Positions 20,334-32,341 of a stretch of 64,000 nt of DNA are shown one piece after another. Under the pieces are notes generated by a model that ran no database searches, was not told where the DNA came from, and was given only the letters and a program-made list of their open reading frames with translations. The DNA lies in assembly GCA_030374805.1 (NCBI GenBank), contig JARGSG010000024.1:310001-374000 (forward strand). Reading direction: 5' to 3'. Both the position numbers and the translations under genes were made by a program. Every line of letters begins with the position of its first letter. The stretch's first letter is position 1. This DNA comes from Gracilaria gracilis (taxonomy: Eukaryota > Rhodophyta > Florideophyceae > Gracilariales > Gracilariaceae).

Positions 20334-23156
20334 TTGCACGTTACATCACAAGTAGAGAACTACAATCTACAAGATTCAACCCATTCAGAGGATGGATTTG
20401 CGTTCGAGAGAAACGAAAACCGGAACCAATCGTTGGAAATCCAGGATAACGATGAAATTGAAGAAGAAACTATGGCAATGTATAGCTTGCTTGAATATGA
20501 GAGCCCGACATGTGGCTTTCCGCACAAAGGGTTCTCCGATAGAAATTTGGTGTCACCTGCACGAGAGAGACAATTTGATGATGACATAATGGGAGAGGAG
20601 AGGCACGAGAAATTCGAAGTTGAAGAACGCAACTCCATCATTGATGGAACCCTCTCGTCATATGCAGATAGTGCGGGAAACATCCAGTCCTTCAATCGAA
20701 ATATTTCTGGTGAAGTGAAGTCTGCGAAGCAGAGAGAGTACGAAAGGCTTTCTGCTTTCTTGTACAATGCTGAAATTTCCAACATTTCCCAACGAGCAAC
20801 AGAACGGCTGTTGAAAGTCTCTCCGATCAGCTCACCTCACTCGTACAGATCACTCATAGCGCACGCAATTCGAGTTTCTCAAATAGAGAAGTCACATGTT
20901 ATGATGTGCATTGCAGGACACGTCGCCTTTGTCGGAAGGCTTCGGTCCGTAGGAAAATGCCCCACCTGCACTCATTTCACTGCTAGAAGCACCCAAAAAT
21001 TCTGGTTCATGAAGCCGTCTTCGGCCCCAAAGGCATTCTGCAGTGCTCGCGAATCCTTTGAAGCAATGATAAAATGGTGCATAAGAGCCAAGGAGTCATT
21101 AGATGATGACATATCTGAAGTAAAAGAACATGATTACTATCATGGGGAAGTGTTTTTGAAGCACCACTCCGAACGCCTCCAGAATTGGAGTCCTGAATCA
21201 AGCGAGCTGTACATATTCCTCGCCTAGTCGTCAGATGGCTTTGACTGTACGAAAAACAGGAGAGGAACTTCGATGTCAACTTGGCCCATCGTGTCTACAG
21301 TTCTGAACTATACACCTGGAGAGAGAAGTCATGCATCCAATTGCCTCATACATGCAATAATTCCTTCAACGCACGATTCAGAGTACTTTGACACGTTTCT
21401 GAACGAAATCATAGCTGATCTGAAACAATTGGAGCAAGGAATCTCAACACTCTGCCACGACGGCAGGATCAGAAAACTCCATGCTTACGTGTTGTTCCTC
21501 ACCGCCGATTGGCCTGCCGCAACCAAGGTACTGGGATATGTTGGTCACATGGGCAGAATCTTTTGTCGCTTTCGTATGAAAGAGAAGGTTTTCGTCAAAG
21601 ATTGTAAGTGCTCATGCGCCCCGCCGAATGAAAGTTCATTGTTGCTCCGATCCCTGCGTGAGAAAAATGCCTACAAGGATGGAAGCATCATCGACATTGA
21701 GTGCACACCAAGAAGAGAAGCATCCAACGTTCGATCGTCCTGGAAATCACTAGGTTCTAAAAAAACAGGTGAGGAAACCCGGCGGGAAATTAGAATGAAG
21801 CATGGTATCAAACGAAGTTCATGTTTGTCTCTTCTGTCAATGGATCCTGTGTTCTCATTTCCTTACGATGTGATGCACCAAGTGCTTTTGGGATGGGCCA
21901 AACACGTTCTCAAATTAGTGACAGGGAGCCATTCACAGCATGAACGTATGTCCCACCTTCCAAGCTATTGCATACCGGAGACTATTATCCGAAAGATTAA
22001 CAGAGCTTTAGATGATGGCGCACATGGTATACCAAGCTTTTGGGTTGGGCACCTCTCTCATTAGAGAACTTGGCCAAATTCAAAGCTGAAGATATGAAGC
22101 GGCATTCGGAACCCTATCTACTTCCTGCTTTTCATCGATTCAAAGTGCAAAAAGACGTATTGCATTTGTGGAGCCAAACGAGGAAGATGGTGAACCTGAG
22201 CTTCAAGTACAACTGCGATGAAGCTAGCGTGCGGTGTATGACGAAAGTAGTTGAGGAATGTTATGCGCGGTTTGTGAAATTGTTTTGCATAGATCGCTAC
22301 TCTACATATTGTCTCACGCCAACTACGCACACAATACTGCAGCTCCCGGAAGTTCTTAAGCAATGCGGGCCCCTTCCAATCACCTCCCAATTTCTTTTAG
22401 AGAGACTTCTTGGTCAAATAGGTAAGCGAGTGCAACAAACCACTAACATTGCCTCTCATCTTTTCCACAAGAAGTTTAGGTTGCTTTCATTGAAGCTTGC
22501 CAACGAAGGAAAGACTTTCACTAGCGAAATCGAGGATATCTTGAGTGGATACCTTGAGTAGTTCAATGTCAAAAGAGGTTGCTTTCAGTCTGTTCAGTAG
22601 AAGCCAACTGTACCAAACAGGTGCCATATGCCAGAGACCTGGGACAAAAATACCCGAAACTCAACAATGAACAGCAACGTTTAGTTCGTCAGTTTGTTGA
22701 GGACACTTTTCCAGCACAGTCGGAGACAGTTCTCGTCGTTTCTTCGAAGAAGTTCAAAACGGCTCTCATCAAAAAGGAACATGAATCATTCAAGAATGAG
22801 AGCATTAACTCCTAAAACGCACGAGCCAGCAGATCACCCCTTGAAGCAAGGCAAAAATATTGCATCGCAGCTCATTTCGCACAAAATAATGACTCCTTCT
22901 TGGACTGTTTCGCCTGCTCCAATAACGCCAAATGCCATGACGATATGTGGCACTTGTATTACGGAGACGTTGAAGAGATCTACGAGTTTGTTCGCAGGGT
23001 GGGAAGCATGGAGGTATCCAGCGTATTTTTGGACGTGAAATGGCAGCTCAACCTTGTTGAAAACCAATGCTTTGACTTAGTGTACATTGATACGAAGAGA
23101 GCGGAGCAAAAGACGACCGAATCACGCCAGCTGCGTTCAGCGAGTTGTTAGTTTTC
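20334..23156 (+). pseudogene. EnSpm/CACTA-like transposase (Transposase_21 related), decayed
   Basis: From 20334 the frame carries an acidic leader, a Cys pair (GKCPTC) and ends LYIFLA at a TAG (21225); the same frame resumes SSDGFDCTKN and MSTWPIVSTVLNYTPGER, the family pattern of a DDE core beginning in LALSSDG. Later family blocks are CHDGRIRKLHAYVLFLTADW with PAATKVLG, YDVMHQVLLGWAKHVLK, and after a frameshift near 22,050 GWAPLSLENLAKFKAEDM and TPTTHTILQLPEVLKQCGPL. The C-terminal part is spread over frames to about 23,150 (WHLYYGDVEEIYEFVR). In intact relatives this enzyme moves the element by cut-and-paste. At least one stop and two frameshifts make this copy inactive. Confidence 0.72.
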
Positions 23157-24296
23157 TGGATCTGGAAACCAGGAGGTATTACCTCGACCCTCAGCGTTGC
23201 AAAGACCAGAACGCCAAAATTGCCATTCTGGATGGAGTTCTCAAACGAGTTTGACAGGGTTCCTGCCAGTAACAACGAAAACGGCTTCACATCTCTGCCC
23301 ATTTCGCCTCTTTACAGGGTGCTTCTGGCTTCCTGGATCACTGTGGGACAGAATGCACTGCTTTGCATTACGTCTGTATTTCGATATTCATCTTCGTAAA
23401 TGCGAGCACAAACCGGAGAAGAACGAACTCAAATGCACTCAATCTGTGATCGGACATGATGTTTCAGAGTGATGCTCATTAGGTTACAACGAGTATAAGT
23501 GGTGAAGACGCCAAGGTCCTATAATACCTTGTTCAATCAAACTCTGGCGGTGTAAAACGGCAGGTCGCTTGGCTAGACAAGAATGAACGATATGGGTGAA
23601 TGAATGCACTTTCCACTGCGTCGCACGTTGCCAAGATTTTTTGAGAACGATCAAAATAGAAGCCGATTCACGCGGAGCCTTCTCACTTCAGCGTTGCAAA
23701 CACGGACGACGGGCAGTTCTGCATAGTTCCAGGGGTAGCATGGTGTATCAATCGTCTCTCGGATGGAGAAGGAGAGACGATGTGAGATGGTGCCAACATC
23801 AGAGGGGCGGCTAAAGTACAGAGTGCGGAGATAATACGTTTTCTTGTTTTTCGGCTTACAAGGTCCGACACACGACCAAACAGGGTTCGACACACGTCCG
23901 AATCCATGCATAGGTGTAAGGGAATTCGTTCCTGCCACAAAATTTGTGGCAGGACACAAAGCACGTGTGCCCGGTGCTTGGAACTCTACTGATACGTCAA
24001 ATGTCACTCATCTCCTTTTTCACTCTTTGCCCTGTCGAAAAGTGCACATATTACCTCCATGACCGAATCATTTGTACAGATTACTCTGCCCGAGAGTGTG
24101 CTCTTCCTGGTGGAGAGCGTTTTGCTGCCCAAAAAGGCTTCAGAACTCGTCGTGAAACAATCTGAAACAAGGAGGAACTTGACCGCATGTGATCCGGAAA
24201 TTGTGCATTTGTTGGCCGAGGGTCCGAATAACATCGCAAAAGTGCAGAACCAGAAGATTAGTGCTACCGTACGAAAAGCACTATGGCGAAAGAATG
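23157..24296. other. Non-coding stretch with a 25-bp palindrome
   Basis: No protein-like frame recognised. A perfect inverted repeat, TCCTGCCACAAA, one base, TTTGTGGCAGGA, lies at about 23,932-23,956. The stretch may contain the right flank of the EnSpm-like element, but I could not identify its TIR. A small plus frame ending at 24,319 runs into the E3 terminus and has no family resemblance. Confidence 0.4.
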
Positions 24297-24298
24297 CG

Positions 24299-25411
24299 TC
24301 GGTGTTCTCGGAATGCTAGTTTAGTATGCTAGATCGCTAGTTGTGAAAATAAAAGTCCGAAAAACTAGCATTTTTGCAGTTTGCGCTAGTTGGCAAGCCA
24401 AAAGAATATTTTTTGGAAATAACGTTTCCGTTCAGTGCAGTTCAAAGTTCACCTACTGGAGTTGAAGGCTGCTTTGCAGTTTCTCTGCCACCGTTTGTAA
24501 CTTTACATTCCCCACACTCGTCAAAAAAACTCTAAAAAATTACGAACCCACCACTAGCGCTCCCTCATTCCAACCCTGCATTCGGATCCTGAGTCTCAGT
24601 TTCCCTAAATGTCAAGTTGAAGAACTCCACCGGAACACTTTCCCCATTCCCGTACGCCCTCCCAGCCCCAAACTGGCTCCCAACCCCTCCCAGCCTCTTC
24701 TCCTCCTGTTCCTCCAGTATGCGTTCCGCCGTTGGCACAGCCGCTGGCGCACCACGAAACCCAACTAGTGGGTCCCCACCCCGCGGCTGCCGTGGCCCAC
24801 ACACTTTCCCATCCACATCCATCATAACCCCACCCTTTCGCCTCTTTCTCAGCCCACTTCCCCCCAACCTCCCCTCCATTCCCTTCTCCGCTCTTTCCCC
24901 TTACACACTCACGTGCTACCAAAGAGCCTGGCATCACCAGCGACCCATTTCCTCTTCCTTCATCCCTCCTAACGGCTCCTGCCTTCGCCAGCTCCTTCAC
25001 CTACAACAACAATTTGCACGCCTTCTCCACCTGTCTCACTTGCGCCTATGACACCTCCACGCGGCCCCTCAGTCTCGTATTCCCCCTTCTAAGCTTCACC
25101 ATCTCTCTCCCAATGCACTCTATCATCCCAATCACATGCCTTCCACTCCCCACTCCAGCCAACTTCATCGTTTTCCGAATCGTAGAAATCAAATCCATTT
25201 GGCACCCCAATCTCCGATACACTCAGCACCACCCCTCCCATCTCACCCACCATCTCAGAAATCTAGTCATCCAAATGCTCCTTCAGATCTCCTCAAGCCT
25301 CCTCAACCGCTCCTCCATCTCCGCCGCAAACATCCTCTCCGGTCCCCCATCCCCTCCGCCCCCATCAATCCCAGCCCCCCCCCCACCCCAATTCCCTCCT
25401 TCTTCCCCTTG
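24299..25411. mobile_element. E3: left end of the large TIR transposon, truncated by a gypsy junction
   Basis: The first 21 bases (24299-24319) are the same TIR as at 32076, preceded by CG at 24297-24298. The next 1.1 kb follows 32076-33060 closely: GCTAGT-rich subterminal region, then the tail of the minus-strand coiled-coil gene. Similarity stops at about 25,411, inside the gene, where gypsy pol sequence in the same strand sense begins. The rest of this copy is missing. Confidence 0.8.
24565..25411 (-). pseudogene. Coiled-coil protein of the E element left end (copy E3)
   Basis: Decayed counterpart of the gene at 32342-33161. The conserved C-terminus (VPVEFFNLTFRETETQ and DPNAGLE) and the coiled-coil segment (LRRGNTRLRGRVEV) are visible but spread over frames with several stops. 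This copy has an additional insert (GGDPLVGFRGAPAAVPTAER) near the C-terminus absent from the other copy. The N-terminal part is cut by the junction with gypsy sequence. No domain of known function recognised. Confidence 0.6.
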
Positions 25412-27310
25412 CAATGTCAATCGCAACGAACTCAAGTGGGGCACTTGCGGGGAAGAGTACCAACTGTTTGGAGTACTTCTGCAGTTTGACGCGGTTCTTT
25501 GCACAACCAGAACATCCACGAGCAGTGGCATACGCATCGAATGCCATAGCTGGCCAATAGAAGTCCTTTATGAGGGTGTAGTACAACTTCCTTCCACCAG
25601 GGTGGGCCGACAACTTCGCGTAATGCGACAGATGCAAGACTCGAGATTGAAGCGAGTGAGGTACCACAATCTCTGGCCGGTCAGTAACCGTTCGAACCAA
25701 GAATCTTTGGTTGTTCATGACAAAGGGCAGTTGAGCTCCACAGTTGAGACGGGCACGAACCTTAATGTAAAATGGGTCCGTATGCTGTTCCCAGATCAAT
25801 TCTTCCGGTGTTATCGGCACGAATGATCCCGGCACTGGCTTCCTATCTAAAACGGCTAAGACAGCGTCATAGACGTCCCAACTTTCCGAATCTTCGTCCT
25901 CGACGTCCTCCATGGGGAAACAGGGTATTTCCAGATCATCGACTGGCTCAGCTTCGGCCGCGGTCGGCAAGCGGGAAAGTGCATCAGCCTGAGTATTCAG
26001 GATTCCCTTCTTGTACTGCACGTCGAAGTCGAATTCCGATAATCTTAGTCTCCACCGCATCAAGCAGCCGGAAGGCTCCGCAATGGAGAGAAGCCATCGC
26101 AGGGCCGAATGGTCGGTATGGACGGTAAAATGTCCTCCCATGAGGTACGGTCGCAGCGTTTGGAGAGCCCAAACGATTGCAAAGCGCTCTTTCTCGGGCA
26201 CCGAGTAATTCCTCTCATGAACGTTAAGGCTTCAAGACCAAAACCCAATTGGAAGTCGTTCGCCACTCTCCGTGGTCTGAAACAGAGTACAGCCGATCTG
26301 TAAATTGCTTTCATCCGTATCGATTACGTAGGGCAGTCTGAGTTTCGGCAAGAAAAGAATTGGCGGCTACGTCACTAAATCAATGAGCGATGAGAATGCC
26401 GTTGCCTTACGGTCATCGAATGGTTCCAGCTTGACTGGCTGTCCCTTTCGCAGGAGTTCATTCAATGGAGCTGCTTTATTCGCGAAGTGCGGGATAACAC
26501 GACGGTAAAAATTGCAAAGGCCGAGGAAGAACCCAAGTTACGATTGAGTCCGTGGGTGTTTAGCCTTCTTGAGGGACCGCACACATACAGAGTCGATCGA
26601 TTGCCGTCCCGGACGGATTATGTGGCCGAGATATTTCACGGTATCGGTAAAGAACTCGCACTTCTTCAACTTCAGTGTAATGCCTGCATCTCGTAGGACT
26701 CGCATCACTTCCCGAACGTGGGTCAAGTGCTCGTCCAGGTTACTGGAGAACACAATGATGTCATCCAGGTATACCAGGCAAGTCTTCCACTTAAAGCGGG
26801 CAAGTAAGATATCCACTGCTCTTTGGAAAGTGGCGGAGGCGTTCGTGAGCCCAAAGAGCATCCGGTTGAATTGGTATAGTCCTTGGGGAAATACAAACGC
26901 GGTCTTATCACGGTCCTCTGCCCTTACTGGGACTTGCCAATATCCCCAGTTTGCGTCGAGGGTCGTGAACATCTTTGCGCTTCCTGGCGAATAAATACAT
27001 TCGTCCATCCTCAGGATGGGATACACGTCTTTGACAGTAGCCGCGTTAAGCTTGCGGTAATCGATACAAAAAAGCCAAGACCCATCGGGTTTGGGAGCAA
27101 GTACCACGGGCGAGGCCCATGGGGACTGAGCCGGTTTAATGACTCCGGCGCGGAGCATCTTCTCGACTTGAGTCTTGTCCTCTTACCGAGCTGTCGGTCT
27201 TGTCCTGTAAGGGTGTTTCGAGATTGGCCCAGTGTTCGGCAGCACATCAATCCGATGTTCGGGGATCCAAATCTTCCCGAAAGAACCGTCCCACATTGTC
27301 TGTGTTCTGC
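25412..27310 (-). pseudogene. Ty3/gypsy retrotransposon pol fragment (RT, RNase H, start of integrase)
   Basis: Reading right to left: reverse transcriptase (AGVIKPAQSPWASPVVLAPK, DYRKLNA, FGLTNASATFQRAVD, catalytic YLDD), a broken connection near 26.2-26.5 kb, RNase H (FTVHTDHSALRWLL, ADALSRLP) and the integrase zinc finger (HLSHYAKLSAHPGGRKLYY, GCSGCAK). It stops at PLEFVAIDI, that is at the first catalytic Asp of integrase, where E3 sequence begins. A frameshift near 27,185 separates a preceding HRIDVLPN-like stretch. Protease, gag, the integrase core and both LTRs are absent. It is a pol remnant fused to the E3 breakpoint. Confidence 0.88.
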
Positions 27311-28049
27311 AAATGCTAGCTTTTGGCGAGGGTCGCGCAGAATTTGGCAAGGGTCGTCCAGTAAATTTTTTGGGAATTCACTTTATGCTGCTTTTCCAAA
27401 TTTTGCAGAAAATTGCTTGGGTCGCCCAGTATTGGTCCGCAGGAAATACTCCGTGGTATTCCGGTCGCGCTAGTTTGCTGTGCCAGGATTAACTGCGCAG
27501 TTTTCCACCAAGCACAGTTTCGTTTTCCACATTGGGTGCACATTAAACGTCTCGATAAGTGGAATACTCGCATCCACCCTATGGAATAGTAGCGCTAGTT
27601 CCGATGCTTCCTATTCAACCAGAGTTTCCTTTATTTGTATCTATTTACCTATCTGATGCCTATCGTAATTGGTATTCTAATCCCTATTCACTACATTAGC
27701 AGAGCTCTATTCAATGGCATCGGCGAGCGTCAACCTCACCAGGTTCATGCTCGCCAGCACCATTGAAGGGCGCTCTGCGCGAGCATTTTCGCAGAGAATG
27801 CGAGCCGACTTGCGAACTGTAGTACCGCCATGAGGCGAAGCGCCTCATGGCGATACTGTACTACTCGGTTCGTGCGTCGCATGTCAGTTTGCTCATTGCA
27901 CGTAGCGCTCCCCGCTTCGCAAAACGTTCGAAATTAGTTTTATCTGTATTGGGATCGGAAAGGAAGCGAGTTGTCAGTATTCCCAATCTGGAGTGTAGAG
28001 TATTACTCTTGTGAGAAACGTACCGCATATCAGAGTGCTATCTGTTTCT
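27311..28049. other. Non-coding junction region with GCTAGT motifs and a hairpin
   Basis: No gene seen. GCTAG-containing words near 27,314, 27,468 and 27,592 recall the subterminal repeats of the E elements, so part may be an eroded element end. A hairpin with arms CGCCATGAGGCG and CGCCTCATGGCG around AAG lies at about 27,827-27,853. Confidence 0.35.
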
Positions 28050-29090
28050 AAGAAAAAAGTCAGTAGTACCACCATGAGCTCCCTGTGTTCAACGGCTAAG
28101 AAAATGAAACAACAAGTTAGATTACTGAAAAACGCAGTTCCCAGACAGAGTAGATCAACGAGGCGCAACAATAACATGAACGCATTCAAGAGATTGAGGC
28201 ACCGTTGACCATCTCCATATTCTTTTAGTCGCAACACGGGCAGCATAAGAAACAATACTTTATCTGTTAAGCAATGTAATGATGGAAAACATGTCAGAAT
28301 CAAACCAAGAAGTTGGTCATCATGCCATGAAAACATAACCAACTTACAATTAAGAATCACTCGCTCTGCCTCGTACACGTAACGCACGTGCCCACTATTA
28401 GATCAACGTCTTATGAAATCGCATCGAAATCGTTTACCTGTGAATCAATACAATGCCGCTTCAAATGTCAGAAACAAAGCAGAAGATGAACAATCTCGCT
28501 TTCCCAAAGTTCAAACTTACCATTACGCAGTCTTCTGTACAAAATCATTCCGCATCGTGCCACATTCCTTGCGCTCAACCGTACCTGAGTTCAACGGCGA
28601 AGAAGATAAAACAACAAGTTTGAATACTTAGAAACGCGTTTCCCAACACACTATTTCAACAAGACGTACCAAGAACATGAAGGCATTCAAGAGATTGAGG
28701 CACTGCGACTATAGGAGTATGCGAATGGTCAACGGTGCCACCGTTGACCATCCGCGTAATCGTGGTCGCAAAACCGGCATCATAAGAAACATTCCTTTAC
28801 CTGTTTAGCAATGAAATGATGAAGAGCATGTGAGAATCAAACCAGAAAGAAACCAACCGGCAATGAAAACATAGCCAACTTACCATTCAGAATCAATCAT
28901 GCTGCCTCGTACAAGTAACGCACTCGCTGACAATTAGACTACGCGCAAATGCATATCGAGAAGCGTTTACCTGCGAAGGAATACAATTCCGCTTAAAATG
29001 TCAGAAACGAAGCATAAAGTGACCAACCTCGCTTTCCCAAACTTACCATTACGGATTCTTCTGTACAGACAGGTTCCGGATCGTTTCAGA
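28050..29090. repeat. Two diverged direct repeats of about 520 bp
   Basis: Segments about 28,050-28,555 and 28,570-29,090 follow the same order of words: ATGAACGCATTCAAGAGATT against ATGAAGGCATTCAAGAGATT, GTTTACCTGTGAATCAATAC against GTTTACCTGCGAAGGAATAC, and CTCGCTTTCCCAAA with TTACCATTACG near the end of each. Both are low in coding potential. I do not recognise the unit; it may be an old tandem duplication inside an unknown element. Confidence 0.6.
28729..28755. repeat. Hairpin, 12-bp arms, 3-base loop
   Basis: ATGGTCAACGGT, GCC, ACCGTTGACCAT. It sits in the second unit of the 520-bp repeat at a point where the first unit has only a half copy (ACCGTTGACCAT near 28,201), so the hairpin may have arisen by copying one arm. 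Confidence 0.7.
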
Positions 29091-29199
29091 AATATTAGTA
29101 GTTGGTTCAGAAGTATGAAGCGTGGAAGAATAACCTTACCAAGGACCCCAAACGCTCGCACCCCAGCAAAAGGAGATTCTCCGAAATGGTTCGTTCAAC

Positions 29200-29242
29200 T
29201 TCCTAATCGCATGATGTCCGACATCATGCGATTAGGAAGTGA
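29200..29242. repeat. Hairpin, 20-bp arms, 3-base loop
   Basis: Perfect arms starting ACTTCCTAATCGCATGATGT, loop CCG, then the exact reverse complement. No gene or family assigned. Bases 29,243-29,750 that follow hold no recognised gene; a weak TIR-like word CGTCGG occurs near 29,490 but is not convincing. Confidence 0.75.
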
Positions 29243-29752
29243 AAGAACTGTTTCGGAAAGCATCAATCATGTTTTGCGCACCGCGCGTGAGAAACCGAAC
29301 GAAATGGAGCAAATATCGCCTTCGTCGAAGCGCAATGGGAAAACGTAGTCAGCTTCGGATGAGAAAGGGAGAGAACGGCGTTTTTAAACGTACCAGAAGC
29401 CAGTGACCTACATCAGCATCAACTGGGACGCTGGCCCGGACGAAAATCCCAGTTTATGGAGGAGGCGAGGCCACAGAGAATTTTGCGCGTCGTCGGCCGA
29501 GATCGGACAAGTGTACAGATATATCGTTGTCAATCCACACAATTATTTTCAGTGGGGGATAATCAGGTTTGAACCCTGGCGTCAAGGTCGACGTGTCTAT
29601 GCGTTCCCCTTTTCAACAAAAGCACGTGATTTAAACTCAAATCTATTCTCCACTCCTTCCCCTGTCGTCAGCATCGTCCCCGCCGTCCTTCCGTTTTCCG
29701 CTTCTCTTCCGTGCTTGTTCCCTTCCTCTTCTCTCAGCCCTTTCCCTCCATT

Positions 29753-32075
29753 ATGGTTTACTACTGCAGGCACAAACAGCCCGGTTGTCCGTTCATGGCG
29801 CGAGGAGTGTTGTCGCTTCAGAGACACATCAGTCAGTGTCCTCACCGTCACAAAAACATTCCATACGGTGAGCACAACATTCGACAGAGCAAGTGTTTCA
29901 AATTATTTGCCCCACCTCCAAACGCTTCTTCTTCGGAAACCGTTACAGCTCCCTGCCGTACTGCCGAGTCTTTCTCTCCCAAAGAAATGGAGGTCTCCGT
30001 TCCACCGGAACCTCCGGAACCAGACGGGATTGAGTCGAGTTCTAAACCTCCGTCACCCTCTCCCCCACCCTTTGAAACCTCAATTGGAAACGATTATACT
30101 CGTCCACCTTCCGAAGAGTCGCTCGGCGCTCTTCACATGGATTATCTTACCGTCTGCCTCGCTTCCGTAGCCTCCAACCTTGGTCACCGTGAGGCAGTTG
30201 AGGTCATTGGTCTTCTTTGGAACCCCCGCTTCTCGCAAAAGCGTTTCAACGACACCATCACCAGTTCCAAGCGCTGTATGGAACTCAAGAACGATATCTT
30301 CGAACGATATACTTCCAACGAAGTTTTCAAACGAACCTCTATCTTCCCACAAGGATGTCAGCTCAGCGCCACCCTCTACACGAGAGACCCAAGCGAGACC
30401 CTCCGCAAGCAGCTCGAGTTGGCTAACAGCGAAAACATCTTCTTCCATTGTATCCCCAAGACCCACTCCGCGAAAATTTCTCATCCCATGTCCGCAACTC
30501 TCGCAAGAGACGCCACCTCCAAGCTGAAAGAAGTGGTCATTGGCTCCTTGGATAATAGAATAGTTTGGCATACTCAAGAAATAAGTTTCAGTGAATCTTT
30601 CGTAGGTCTTCTGCAGGTGTACACCGATAAGTCTTCAACAACTCTAAAGCAAACTTCGGTCACCGCCTATTTCCTTCACCTCGTTTTCCTCAACTTTTCC
30701 GACCATCTACGCCGCAAATGTATCCACGAGGACCTCACGGTAGTTGCGTACTTCCCTACAGCTCTCGAAGAAGTTTCTTCGTCGCATGCAGATGCCATGC
30801 CCTTCGTTTCCAACAAATCTATCCGCGATGCGAGGATGCAGATTCTGCATCACTCCCTTCGTCGTATTTTAGAGCCTATTATAAACCTTGCATTGAAAGG
30901 AATTGAGTTCACCGGGAAAGACAAAGTTCATCGGGTGTGCCATCCACTGTCGGCAAGTTATTGCGCAGACATACCTGAAGCAAAGGATATTCTGTCTATT
31001 CTTCATGGCACAAAGACCGGACGCCCCTGTCACAGATGCCAGGTGCCACGCTCAGCTTTATCCAGTGATGTGGATGTGCCTACCTCTTTCTCCTTGCGCA
31101 CACAGAACCAGACGAAACGACAAAGGCATATCAAAGCTCATTAAAACAGCCACCATTGAGCGACTTCAGTCACAAACGCTGTCAACCACCATAGGAGCAT
31201 CTGCACCGCGCTCCTTCCGAACAGTTCGCACGCAACTTCTAAACCATGAAAACGCCATCCTCGCCGCCATGGAAAGGGACTTCCCCGCTAGAGGCTTGCA
31301 CATAGACTTTTCTACACAAGAAAAAGGCAAGTCTCTCAACGGTATATTCACCATCGAATGTCTACGCGGAATGCTGGAGGCAAAGAACTACAAAGCACTG
31401 GACATGGTTTTCCCATTCATAGGCCCTTTCTTTGATACATGTTGTGGAGAACATGAAACAGCACCTATCACAACCATCTTCACACAATACTCAGACTTGG
31501 TCGGCGCCATTTTCAGGTGCAATCGAGAACCACACTGGAACGAAAGCTCTCTCTCAGCGCTCCAGGCCCAGATTACAGCCTTCAAACAATGTACGACCAA
31601 GACATTAGCCGACTTCCACCTCTCTAGACTTGGAACGTTGAAGTTTCATCTTCTTGACCATCTCATCGAGGATATCAGACGACTAGGAGGTATCCAATAC
31701 TACGATGCAGGGATATATGAGCATGCCCACCTCTTATTCAAAAGGCATTATCGGCGAACTTCGAGAACAACGGCAACGGCTGTGCAGGAAACTATTCGCT
31801 CTATCGACCATGAAAATGTGAGAAAGAAATGGATTGGTGATAATCTCCAAGAAGTCATAGCACGCGCACCATACGCTTCCCCAATACCTTCTATTCAACT
31901 TCCTCGATTTACGAAGAGAGGTCGTTTGATAACCATGGGACAAATTCGACACTACGTTAGGCAGCTCTCCTCATCTTCACTGACGCAATCTGATATTGAG
32001 AAGGACCTCCAGGATAATGATACAATCTCCATTCTAGACGAAATTGGGGAACAAGCACTTCCACCGTTCCTCACG
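29753..32075 (+). pseudogene. Divergent Plavaka-like transposase, third family member
   Basis: Starts MVYYCRHKQPGCPFMARGVL with a C2HC-like finger ending QRHISQC. It shares all main blocks with the E1/E2 enzymes: LLQVYTDKSSTTLKQTSV (presumed first Asp), FLHLVFLNFSDHLRRKC, ASYCADIPEAKDILSI, CHRCQVPRS, then, in another frame, GISKLIKTATIERLQ, LEAKNYKALDMVFPFIGPFF and KFHLLDHLIEDIRRLGG. Compared with E1/E2 about 70 codons are deleted between the CHRC finger and GISKLIK, with a frame change there. It ends abruptly at 32,075, where the TIR of the next element begins within the coding sequence. It is clearly a different subfamily, not a copy of E2. Confidence 0.72.
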
Positions 32076-32096
32076 TCGGTGTTCTCGGAATGCTAG
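32076..32096 (+). repeat. Left TIR of E2
   Basis: TCGGTGTTCTCGGAATGC and three more bases, identical to the E3 end at 24299-24319 and the inverted match of the right ends at 16645 and 49667. Preceded by CG. About ten GCTAGT/ACTAGC words follow within 300 bases. Confidence 0.85.
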
Positions 32097-32341
32097 TTTA
32101 GTATGCTAGATCGCTAGTTGTGAAAATAAAAGTCCGAAAAACTAGCATTTTTGCAGTTTGCGCTAGTTGGCAAGGCAAAAGAATATTTTTTGGAAATAAC
32201 GTTTCCGTTCAGTGCAGTTCAAACTTCACCTACTGGAGTTGAAGGCTAGTTTGCAGTTCCCCTGACAATGCTCGTAAATTTACATTCCTCACAGTCGTCA
32301 AAAACACTCTAAAAAATTACGAACCCACCACTAGCGCTCCC

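Noticed and set aside
29480..29510. TIR-like word CGTCGG...TCGGA as right end of the third transposase's element
   Set aside because: Only about eleven bases agree and no ACTAGC cluster accompanies it.
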